64,000 nt of DNA, taken from the NCBI GenBank assembly GCA_016865505.2, contig AP025252.1, forward strand, positions 186,001-250,000. Direction: 5' to 3'. This document shows, one piece after another, positions 8,685 through 15,991 of the stretch. The translations under genes and the position numbers were made by a program. Below the pieces are notes generated by a model. It ran no database searches. It saw only the letters and a list, made by a program, of their open reading frames with translations, and was not told where the DNA came from. The stretch is from Bryobacterales bacterium F-183. GTDB taxonomy: Bacteria; Acidobacteriota; Terriglobia; Bryobacterales; Bryobacteraceae. Every line of letters starts with the position of its first letter. The stretch's first letter is position 1.

Positions 8685-11600
8685 ATGCGAAGCGTCCTTC
8701 TACCAATTCTTTTTCTGTCGCTAAGTGCTTGGTCACAAAGCAATAGCGGCTTGACAGGCATCGCCGCCGACCCTAGCGCCGCGCGGCTGTCCGGCGTGAA
8801 GATCACCGTGGCTTCCCAGGCGACGGGAGTGAGTTTGAACGTCGTTACGTCGACGGACGGGGAGTACCGGGTGGCGCCGCTTGCTCCCGGAAAGTACGAC
8901 GTTTCGGCGGAGTTGAGCGGGTTCCAACGGGTGAGCCAGACGGGGGTGCTGGTGGAGACGGGTCGCGTCACGCGGCTGGACCTGACCTTGCCGGTGGGGA
9001 ATGTCACGGAGTCGGTCGCGGTGACGGCGGAGGCGCAGTTGCTGGAGTCTGAGACGGCGACTGTGGGACAGTTTATCGAGAACAAGACGGTGCGGGACAT
9101 GCCCATTAACGGGCGGCGGGTCGGCGACTTGCTGAAGCTGATGGGCAACGCCGTGTACATCACGGGCGACGTGATTCGGCCCCGTGTGTCGGTGGCGGGG
9201 TCGCGCGGGGATCAGCAGCAGTGGCTGCTCGACGGGGTGAATGCGTCGAATGTCGCGCTGGAGATTCCGCAGGCGCTGTTCAATCCGCCGGTGGAGTCTG
9301 TGGAGGAGGTCCGGATCCAGCAGAACAACTATTCGGCGGAGTTCGGAAATTCGAGCGGTGGTGTGGTGAGCGTAACCACGCGGTCTGGGACGAACAAGTT
9401 CCACGGTAGCGCGTATGAGTTCTTTCGCAATGACGCGCTCGATGCGCGGAACTTCTTTTCGGCTCGTAAGGCTCCGCTGCGGTACAACATCTTTGGTCTG
9501 ACAGCAGGCGGACCGATCGTCAAAAACCGGACGTTCTTCTTTAGCTCCAACGAGTGGCAGATTCAGCGCTTGGGTGCGACTCGCGTACTGACGGTTCCGA
9601 CGGCGGCGCAGCGTACGGGGGATTTTTCGGCGGCGGGAAACGCGACCATTTACGATCCGCTGACACGGCAGCCGTTCGCCGGGAATGTGATTCCGGCGGC
9701 TCGCATCGACGCGGTGGGGCGGCAGTTGGCCACGTACTATCCGCTGCCGAATCAGGCAGCGTCGAACCTGGCGGGCGCGAATAACTTTAGCCGGAATGCG
9801 TCCACCAACCTCAATCTGACGACCTGGACGACCAAGGTGGATCACATCCTGAATGACAGCTCGCGGTTGAGCTTCCGGATGGTGCTGCACAACTTCCCCA
9901 CCGATACGACGGCGGCGTTTGATGAAGCGGCTGCAGATCCGAATGGGTCTGTGTCATCGCGCCGGGCGTACAGCTTTTTGGGTACGTATGTGCGGAACTT
10001 TGGGAGCCGCGCGGTGAATGAGGTTCGGTTCAACTATCAGCCGCGGCGGTTCCGGCAGGATACGTTGCTGGGCGAGGGAAACTGGCCGGCAAGATTGGGA
10101 TTGAAGGGCGTGTCTGGTACCGCCTTTCCGCAAGTGGTGGCGGCGGGCTTTGTGAACATGGGCAACGGTACGCAACAGCGGATTCAGACGCCGATTCGGG
10201 ATACGCATGTGGTGGATGTGTTCAGCCTGCTGCTGAAAGGGCATTCGCTGAAGTTCGGCGGCGAGGGACGGTTTGGGCAGAATGTCGATGATTTGAACGC
10301 ATTGTCTTCGGGAAGCTTGAGCTTTAGTCCGCAGACGACAGCGCTGAACAATGTCGGCGGGAACTCGATTGCAAGCCTGCTGCTGGGGCTGCCGATTAGC
10401 GGGCGGATTCAGGATACAGACATCCTGAACCGGCGGTCTTCGTACTATGCGGCGTTCCTGCAGGACGACTGGAAGGTGACGCGGAACTTTACCTTGAATC
10501 TGGGCGTGCGGTGGGAGACGCATACGCCTCGGGTGGATGCGAATAACCGGCAGAACTCGTTTGATACCGCAGCGGTGAATCCGGTGTCGGGTACGCCGGG
10601 TGTGGTGACGTTTGCCGGCTTGGGTGATTTGGGATCGCAGGTGTACCGCGGGGATTACAACAACATCGCGCCTCGGGTAGGCTTTGCGTGGAAGCCTTGG
10701 CAGAACCGCCGGCTGCTGGTGCGGTCCGGGTACGGGATCTACTTTGGGCCTCCGATTCCGGGGTCGAATACGGCGAGCGCGGGGTTTGAAGTCAGCGGGG
10801 ATTACAGCTCACCTGACAATGGCGTGACGTCGCCGTTCACGTTGGCGACTGGCTTTCCAGCGACGGTACCGCTGGTGCTGAATGCGGGGTTTGGCGCGGT
10901 GCCGGTGGGATCACAGGTACGGTTTGCGCCGACCTACATCGGGCAGGATCGCGCATTGGGGTACTCGCAGCAGTGGAACTTCTCGTTGCAGCAGGAACTG
11001 GCTGGCAACATCGTGGTGGAAGCCGCTTACCTGGGCAATGTGGGACATAAGCTGTACGCGCCAAACACCAATATCAATCAGGTTCCGACGGCGCTGCTGG
11101 GGCCGGGCAATGCGCAGGTACGGCGGCCGTTCCCGCAGTTCGGCAATGTGACGTTGTTGTCGCCGATGTGGGGCAACTCGAACTATCACGGGCTGAACTT
11201 GAAGGTCGAAAAGCGGTTTTCGAAGGGCTTGAGCTTTTTGACCAACTACACGTGGTCGAAGTTCATTGACGATGTGAATTCTGACTTTGAGGTGGGCGCG
11301 ATTACGCCGGGGTATCAGGACTTCTACAATCGCCGGGCGGATCGTTCGCTGTCGGGCAACGACGTACGGCAACGGTTGGCGGTGAGTTCGGTGTACGAAC
11401 TGCCGTTCGCTCGCGGAAATCGTTTCTTGGGTGGCTGGACAGTGGGCGCGATTCTCATTGCGCAGGCGGGGAGTCCGTTTGGGTTGGTGACGCAGGCGAA
11501 CACGACGAATGCGTTCAATCCGGGTCCGCAACGGGTGGATCTGCTGCGGGATCCGACGTTGCCGGTGAGTGAGCGTACGCCGCAGCGTTGGTTTGATACG

Positions 11601-11873
11601 ACGGCGGTTGCGGCGCCGGCTGCGTTCCGGTTTGGCAACTCGGCTCGCTCGATTCTGACGGGGCCGGGGTTACTGAATTTGGACGTGTCGCTGCTCAAGA
11701 ACTTCCGGTTCAAGGAATCGGGCAATGTACAATTCCGTGCAGAGTCTTTGAACGTGGCAAACCGTACGAACTTTCAGGCTCCCGGCCGGAGCTTGGGGGC
11801 GCCGACGTTTGGCGTGATCAGCAGTGCGCTGGCGGCTCGCGTGAATCAGCTTGGGTTGAAGGTGGAGTTTTAA
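8685..11873 (+). CDS. TonB-dependent receptor, Oar-like
   Basis: A 1062-residue outer-membrane receptor. It has a signal peptide (residues 1-18, ending SAWSQ), a carboxypeptidase-regulatory domain (about 20-105; DGEYRVAPLAPGKYDV), a plug domain (about 110-240; QWLLDGVNASN, EFGNSSGGVVSVTTRSGTN) and a beta-barrel ending VNQLGLKVEF with the terminal Phe expected for BAM recognition. It lies seven bases before the sulfatase start, forming a receptor-sulfatase operon that suggests uptake of sulfated organics or glycans. The start is the first ATG after the AT-rich promoter region and gives a clean signal peptide; no strong ribosome-binding site is visible. Overall design matches the adjacent minus-strand receptor, though the sequences are clearly diverged. 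Confidence 0.9.
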   Translation: MRSVLLPILFLSLSAWSQSNSGLTGIAADPSAARLSGVKITVASQATGVSLNVVTSTDGEYRVAPLAPGKYDVSAELSGFQRVSQTGVLVETGRVTRLDLTLPVGNVTESVAVTAEAQLLESETATVGQFIENKTVRDMPINGRRVGDLLKLMGNAVYITGDVIRPRVSVAGSRGDQQQWLLDGVNASNVALEIPQALFNPPVESVEEVRIQQNNYSAEFGNSSGGVVSVTTRSGTNKFHGSAYEFFRNDALDARNFFSARKAPLRYNIFGLTAGGPIVKNRTFFFSSNEWQIQRLGATRVLTVPTAAQRTGDFSAAGNATIYDPLTRQPFAGNVIPAARIDAVGRQLATYYPLPNQAASNLAGANNFSRNASTNLNLTTWTTKVDHILNDSSRLSFRMVLHNFPTDTTAAFDEAAADPNGSVSSRRAYSFLGTYVRNFGSRAVNEVRFNYQPRRFRQDTLLGEGNWPARLGLKGVSGTAFPQVVAAGFVNMGNGTQQRIQTPIRDTHVVDVFSLLLKGHSLKFGGEGRFGQNVDDLNALSSGSLSFSPQTTALNNVGGNSIASLLLGLPISGRIQDTDILNRRSSYYAAFLQDDWKVTRNFTLNLGVRWETHTPRVDANNRQNSFDTAAVNPVSGTPGVVTFAGLGDLGSQVYRGDYNNIAPRVGFAWKPWQNRRLLVRSGYGIYFGPPIPGSNTASAGFEVSGDYSSPDNGVTSPFTLATGFPATVPLVLNAGFGAVPVGSQVRFAPTYIGQDRALGYSQQWNFSLQQELAGNIVVEAAYLGNVGHKLYAPNTNINQVPTALLGPGNAQVRRPFPQFGNVTLLSPMWGNSNYHGLNLKVEKRFSKGLSFLTNYTWSKFIDDVNSDFEVGAITPGYQDFYNRRADRSLSGNDVRQRLAVSSVYELPFARGNRFLGGWTVGAILIAQAGSPFGLVTQANTTNAFNPGPQRVDLLRDPTLPVSERTPQRWFDTTAVAAPAAFRFGNSARSILTGPGLLNLDVSLLKNFRFKESGNVQFRAESLNVANRTNFQAPGRSLGAPTFGVISSALAARVNQLGLKVEF

Positions 11874-11880
11874 GGTGCAT

Positions 11881-13323
11881 ATGAATCGACGTACGTTTTT
11901 GACGACGGCAGTGGGTGCGGCTGGAGCGGCAAGCGCGCTTGCACAGAGCAAGCCTTTGAACTTTGTGTTCATTCTGGCGGATGACCTCGGCTGGACGGAT
12001 CTGGCTTGCTTCGGCAGCAAGTTCTATGAGACGCCGAACATCGACAAGCTGGCCGCGCAGGGCGTGAAGTTTACCAATGCGTACGCGGCCTGTCCGGTGT
12101 GTTCGCCCACGCGGGCGAGCATCATGACGGGGAAGTACCCGGCGCGGTTGGGGATCACCAATTATCTGCCGGGGAAGCATCCCACGCCATATTCGAAGCT
12201 GATTGCGGAGGATTGCGTACAGCAGTTGCCGCATGAGGAAGTGACGATTGCCGAGGCGTTGAAGGCCAAGGGGTACGTAAGCGGGCAGTTCGGCAAGTGG
12301 CATCTGGGCGGCAAGGGGTTCAAGCCGGATTCGCAGGGGTTTGACTTTGTGTTCAGCCCGGAGCGCGCGGCGGGTAATTACTTTTATCCAGGCTGGAAGA
12401 CGGGTCCGGACGGGCAGATTTTTGAGGGCAAGCCCGGCGAGTACATTACGGACCGCCTTGGCGAAGAAGTAGCGGGGTTCATTGAGCGCAATAAGGACAA
12501 GCCGTTCTTTGCGTATGTCCCGCACTTTGCGCCGCATGTGCCGCTGGAGGCGAAGAAGGCGTACATCGAGAAGTTCTCGGCCAAGATCGTGTCGGGGGCG
12601 CGGCATAACGATCCAATTTATGCGGCGATGATCCAGAGCCTGGACGATGCTGTGGGCAAGGTAGTGAAGGCGATCGAGGATAACGGGCTTGCCGATCGTA
12701 CGGTGATCCTGTTTACCTCCGATAACGGTGGATTGAGTGCGCCGGAGTGGAAGCTGAAGCCTACAACATCGAACTGGCCGCTGCGCGAAGGCAAGGGCCA
12801 TGTGTACGAAGGCGGGGTTCGTGTGCCGCTGATTGTGAAGGGTCCTGGCGTACGTGCGGGTGTCGTGGATGAGACCCCGGTGATCAGCGTGGATCACTTC
12901 CCTACTCTGGTGGAGCTAGCTGGCGTGAGCGCTGGGTTGCCCAAGGTGGACGGGCAGAGTTACGCGCCGGTGTTGCGTGCGAAGACGGCTCCGAAGTTAC
13001 GGCCGTTGTTCTGGCACTATCCGCACTACAGCAATCAACTGGGGCGTCCGGCGAGCGCGGTTCGGCTGGGGGATTGGAAGCTGATTCGCTTTCATGAAGA
13101 CAACCACGTGGAGTTGTATAACCTGAAGTCCGATGTGGGCGAGCAGTACGATCTGGCGAGCGCGCAGGCGGCGCGGGCGAAGGATCTGAACGGGACGCTG
13201 GAGGCGTGGCTGAAGGAAGTGAAAGCAAAATTCCCGCAGCCGAATCCGAAGTACGATCCGGTGCGGGAATTGGAAGGGTATTGGTGGAAAGAGCCTGGCG
13301 CGTATGAGCGCTTTGGCAAGTGA
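11881..13323 (+). CDS. Tat-exported type I sulfatase
   Basis: A 480-residue arylsulfatase-family enzyme. The Tat signal NRRTFLTTAVGAAGAASALA opens the protein. Metal ligands are in FILADDLGW, and the formylglycine motif CSPTR has Cys74 as the residue converted to formylglycine. GKWHLGG and FTSDNGG supply further active-site residues. It hydrolyses sulfate esters outside the cytoplasm; the substrate is not readable. Cysteine-type maturation needs a formylglycine-generating enzyme or anSME, neither of which is in the window. The ATG at 11881 sits eight bases after an AAGG; an in-frame GTG six bases earlier is possible. It is cotranscribed with the preceding TonB receptor and faces the MIOX gene, with seven bases between the two stops and no terminator seen. 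Confidence 0.9.
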   Translation: MNRRTFLTTAVGAAGAASALAQSKPLNFVFILADDLGWTDLACFGSKFYETPNIDKLAAQGVKFTNAYAACPVCSPTRASIMTGKYPARLGITNYLPGKHPTPYSKLIAEDCVQQLPHEEVTIAEALKAKGYVSGQFGKWHLGGKGFKPDSQGFDFVFSPERAAGNYFYPGWKTGPDGQIFEGKPGEYITDRLGEEVAGFIERNKDKPFFAYVPHFAPHVPLEAKKAYIEKFSAKIVSGARHNDPIYAAMIQSLDDAVGKVVKAIEDNGLADRTVILFTSDNGGLSAPEWKLKPTTSNWPLREGKGHVYEGGVRVPLIVKGPGVRAGVVDETPVISVDHFPTLVELAGVSAGLPKVDGQSYAPVLRAKTAPKLRPLFWHYPHYSNQLGRPASAVRLGDWKLIRFHEDNHVELYNLKSDVGEQYDLASAQAARAKDLNGTLEAWLKEVKAKFPQPNPKYDPVRELEGYWWKEPGAYERFGK

Positions 13324-13330
13324 ACCCGGT

Positions 13331-14170
13331 TTACCAGTTCAGCTTTTCCGGGAAGTACTTGTTGATCAGATCGTTGTAGTAGGGCCGCAGCGCTTCCACA
13401 TCGGGAGCGCTGTCGCTTTTTGAGTAGAGATCGTAGGGGTTGAATTCCTTGACCCAGGGCAGCATTTCGCGATCCTTGGCGTCGAGCAGGTGCTCATAGG
13501 CGCCTTCGCGATGCCACGGGTAGAAAGAGTGGTAACGGATCATGTACAGCGCGGGTTCGGGCAGATAGTCCTTGGTGACGTGGTACAGATACTCGTCATG
13601 GCCGAAGGACATGTCGACGTTCTTGAGTCCGCAACCGGGTTCGTACTTGCCGTACAAGGTGTTGTAGCGAGGGTCGGTCGCGTCCGGGTTGGCGGCGAAG
13701 AACTGCGGGAACACGATGCGATCGGAGAACGCGCAGCCCACCGGGAAGGTGTCGCCGACGACGGCCCACTGAGGTTCGCCGTAGGAGCAGAGGATCTTGC
13801 CAAGGTCGTGGATGAAGGCCGTGAGCACGAACCAGTCCGGCTTGCCGTCTTTGCGTGCGGCTTCTGCGGACTGCAAGGCATGAGCAACCTGCGTTAGGTC
13901 CGTGTCGGGGTCACTATCGTCGACCAGGGTGTCGAGGAATGCCATAGCCTCCCAAATGCCCATCCGCTTCTTGTCGAGCGCCATGTAATTCTTCTTTTTG
14001 GCGGCGACAAAGTCCACGGTTTGCTTGGCGTGATTTTCGCGGTAGAACTCGCGTACGCCGGGCGTGGCCTTTTCGTAATTCCGGAACTCTTCCTTCGTTT
14101 TGTTCGGGTCGTAGCGGTCTTTGACGAACTCTTCCCACTGTTCGGCGACTTGGACGTCGGTGCTGCTCAT
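13331..14170 (-). CDS. Myo-inositol oxygenase (MIOX)
   Basis: A 279-residue member of the inositol oxygenase family, which uses a mixed-valent di-iron site and O2 to cleave myo-inositol to D-glucuronate in the cytoplasm. The HD-domain-like ligand set is complete by alignment from memory with the mouse enzyme: His97, His121-Asp122 (IHDLGK, with Lys125), His191 (SFGHDEY), His214 (RYHSFYPWH) and Asp247 ([10 protein letters not shown]). Other signatures are [20 protein letters not shown] and [16 protein letters not shown]. Length equals that of animal MIOX. Most bacteria start inositol breakdown with an NAD-dependent dehydrogenase, so this eukaryote-type route is uncommon. No uronate genes are directly adjacent. 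The ATG has no clear ribosome-binding site. Confidence 0.93.
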   Translation of the reverse strand: MSSTDVQVAEQWEEFVKDRYDPNKTKEEFRNYEKATPGVREFYRENHAKQTVDFVAAKKKNYMALDKKRMGIWEAMAFLDTLVDDSDPDTDLTQVAHALQSAEAARKDGKPDWFVLTAFIHDLGKILCSYGEPQWAVVGDTFPVGCAFSDRIVFPQFFAANPDATDPRYNTLYGKYEPGCGLKNVDMSFGHDEYLYHVTKDYLPEPALYMIRYHSFYPWHREGAYEHLLDAKDREMLPWVKEFNPYDLYSKSDSAPDVEALRPYYNDLINKYFPEKLNW

Positions 14171-14252
14171 GCACTGATTATTTCACAGACCGAAATAAAT
14201 GGCTAGCGTGATGATTCGACGGGTGCCGACACACGAAGGGAGAGTCGCGCGT

Positions 14253-15209
14253 ATGGACACAGGATTATGCCGGAACTTTGGACGGTGCCGGAAGGCGGAT
14301 GCGTGGGAATCGATCTCTGTAGCGGGGTCGAGAGCGCGGTGTCCGGAATGCGGGTCGGCGCTGGCTGTCGCTGGTGCAAAGCCGAAGAGCAATTCGAAGT
14401 ACATACTGTTGGCGCTCGGTGGCGCGATTCTGTTGTTGGGTGGCGCGGGGTCGTACCTGTTCTGGTCCTGCTGCCGTGCGCCGGAGGTCCGGCAGGCGGG
14501 GACGGAGGGTACGAATCCGCCGAAGGCAGATACACCACCGATTCCAGTTCCGCAGAAGCAGGAGCCCGCGGCTGCTACCAAGGAAGCAGCCAAACAGACA
14601 GAAGAGAAGGAGCCGGCATCACCGGGACCCAAACCGAATCACGGTAGCGGAGGTGGTGTTGTCGTGCCTCCCGCGAAACGGGTGTCGGACTCCTTCCATG
14701 GCGGGACTTTGCGTGCGCGACTGCTGTCCACGATTAGTACGAAGACGTCGAAGGAGAAGGATGCCTTTACGGCGAAGGTGGAAGGCGGACCGTACGATGG
14801 CGCTGTGTTGAGCGGCCACATCACCAGGATCGAACGGAAGAAGAAGCAGAGCAAGATCGGGTTTCAGTTCGAGACCATCACGTTAGCGCCAGGCGGTAAG
14901 CCATTGCCTATTCAGGCGGACCTGAAGGACGTCACGAATGCGAAAGGCGTGAAGGGTGTGGACGAGGAGAATCGCATCATCGGGTCTACGTCGAAGAAGA
15001 AGGCGTTTCTGGTGGGTGCGGTGGGCGGCGCGATCGGCGGCGTTTGGGGTGCGATCAAAGGTGGCGGCAAGGGAGCGGCGACAGGAGCGGCCGCCGGTGC
15101 GGGGGCAGGCGTGGTGCTTGGGCTCACGGTGATGGCGGAAGGCAATGAGGTCCACTTTGTGCCGGGCACTGTGTTTACATTAGAGGCTACGGAAGGCCGG
15201 AACAAGTGA
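14253..15209 (+). CDS. Zinc-ribbon, single-TM protein with glycine-zipper C-terminus, unknown function
   Basis: About 318 residues. An N-terminal zinc-ribbon-like segment has two cysteines in CRNFGRC and a CPEC further on. A transmembrane helix follows (YILLALGGAILLLGGAGSYL), then a Pro/Lys/Glu-rich linker. The second half has a compact domain beginning near SDSFHGGTLRARL that resembles the beta domain of TrbI/VirB10-like proteins, and a glycine-zipper stretch (VGAVGGAIGGVWGAIKGGG and onward). The topology would place zinc ribbon in the cytoplasm and zipper domain outside. The start at 14253 follows GAAGGGAGAG and puts the ribbon at the N-terminus; an ATG at 14199 is possible. It overlaps the next gene in GTGA. 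I do not know its function. Confidence 0.7.
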   Translation: MDTGLCRNFGRCRKADAWESISVAGSRARCPECGSALAVAGAKPKSNSKYILLALGGAILLLGGAGSYLFWSCCRAPEVRQAGTEGTNPPKADTPPIPVPQKQEPAAATKEAAKQTEEKEPASPGPKPNHGSGGGVVVPPAKRVSDSFHGGTLRARLLSTISTKTSKEKDAFTAKVEGGPYDGAVLSGHITRIERKKKQSKIGFQFETITLAPGGKPLPIQADLKDVTNAKGVKGVDEENRIIGSTSKKKAFLVGAVGGAIGGVWGAIKGGGKGAATGAAAGAGAGVVLGLTVMAEGNEVHFVPGTVFTLEATEGRNK

Positions 15210-15967
15210 CATTGATCACCGATGCGGTGTCTCTGCTGGTGGCTGCTGTGCGCGCGATGAGCGTCCTGGCGCCACGGGAGTTCGGGGTGTCGCTAGGGAT
15301 CTGCGTGTTGGTTGCGGCGGTTTCGTGGTGGAGCGCGGCGTACACGCCTGTGTTGTGGAAGCGGTACGCGCCACTGGGCGGTGTGCTGCACGCTTTGTGC
15401 GCGTTGGCCGCAGTGGTGACCGTGACGTTGGGGATAGCGATTGCCGCGCTGGGGTTCGCGAAGGGTGTAGCGAGCGAACGGATCATGGCGTGGCGAACGG
15501 TGATCTCCAAAGATCTGAAAGTGCAGAACGACGCGGCAGCCAAGGTGTACCGTGCGGTGCGCGAGTCCGGCCTGGAAACGTTTGGGCCGGAGCATACGCC
15601 GGGGCCCAATGGATCGGCCAACTACCCGGTGACGCGGCCCGAGACGCGGCGGCTGACTTCGCGGACGTATGTCGAGGCAGCGATTGAAGACTTTGCGGCG
15701 ACGCATCCGGGGTTGCATCGGGCGATTTGGCGTGGGGCGGCAACGCCGTATGACCGCGTCCTCGAGGACCGGCAGAGCTGGGATGCAACGCGACTTTACC
15801 CGGTGAACCGGTACTTCGAGGTGGCGGCGCAGGAGGTGCTGGAGCAGTTGCGGCTGCATGGAGACCGGGCTGTGTACGCGCTGCGGCGGGCGCTGGCCGC
15901 GCTGATCCTGTGTGCGCAGGGAATTGCCTGGGGGGCAGTGTTGATTGGTTCGGCCGGGCGGAGGTAA
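15206..15967 (+). CDS. Hypothetical membrane protein
   Basis: A 253-residue protein with no recognised domain. Two hydrophobic helices lie at the N-terminus (about residues 28-44 and 58-85), followed by a polar extracytoplasmic-type region of about 140 residues rich in Arg and Glu, and a final helix near residues 228-248. Its GTG start overlaps the preceding TGA (GTGA), so it is translationally coupled to the zinc-ribbon/glycine-zipper protein and probably works with it. The downstream histidine kinase begins 24 bases later and may be in the same transcript. No catalytic motif is visible. Confidence 0.65.
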   Translation: MTLITDAVSLLVAAVRAMSVLAPREFGVSLGICVLVAAVSWWSAAYTPVLWKRYAPLGGVLHALCALAAVVTVTLGIAIAALGFAKGVASERIMAWRTVISKDLKVQNDAAAKVYRAVRESGLETFGPEHTPGPNGSANYPVTRPETRRLTSRTYVEAAIEDFAATHPGLHRAIWRGAATPYDRVLEDRQSWDATRLYPVNRYFEVAAQEVLEQLRLHGDRAVYALRRALAALILCAQGIAWGAVLIGSAGRR

Positions 15968-15991
15968 GCGCGCCGGGATTAAAATCAAGCA

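Noticed and set aside
8733-9890. Minus-strand 385-codon frame inside the second receptor
   Set aside because: His/Arg/Gln-rich with no motif; antisense to conserved plug-domain coding sequence.
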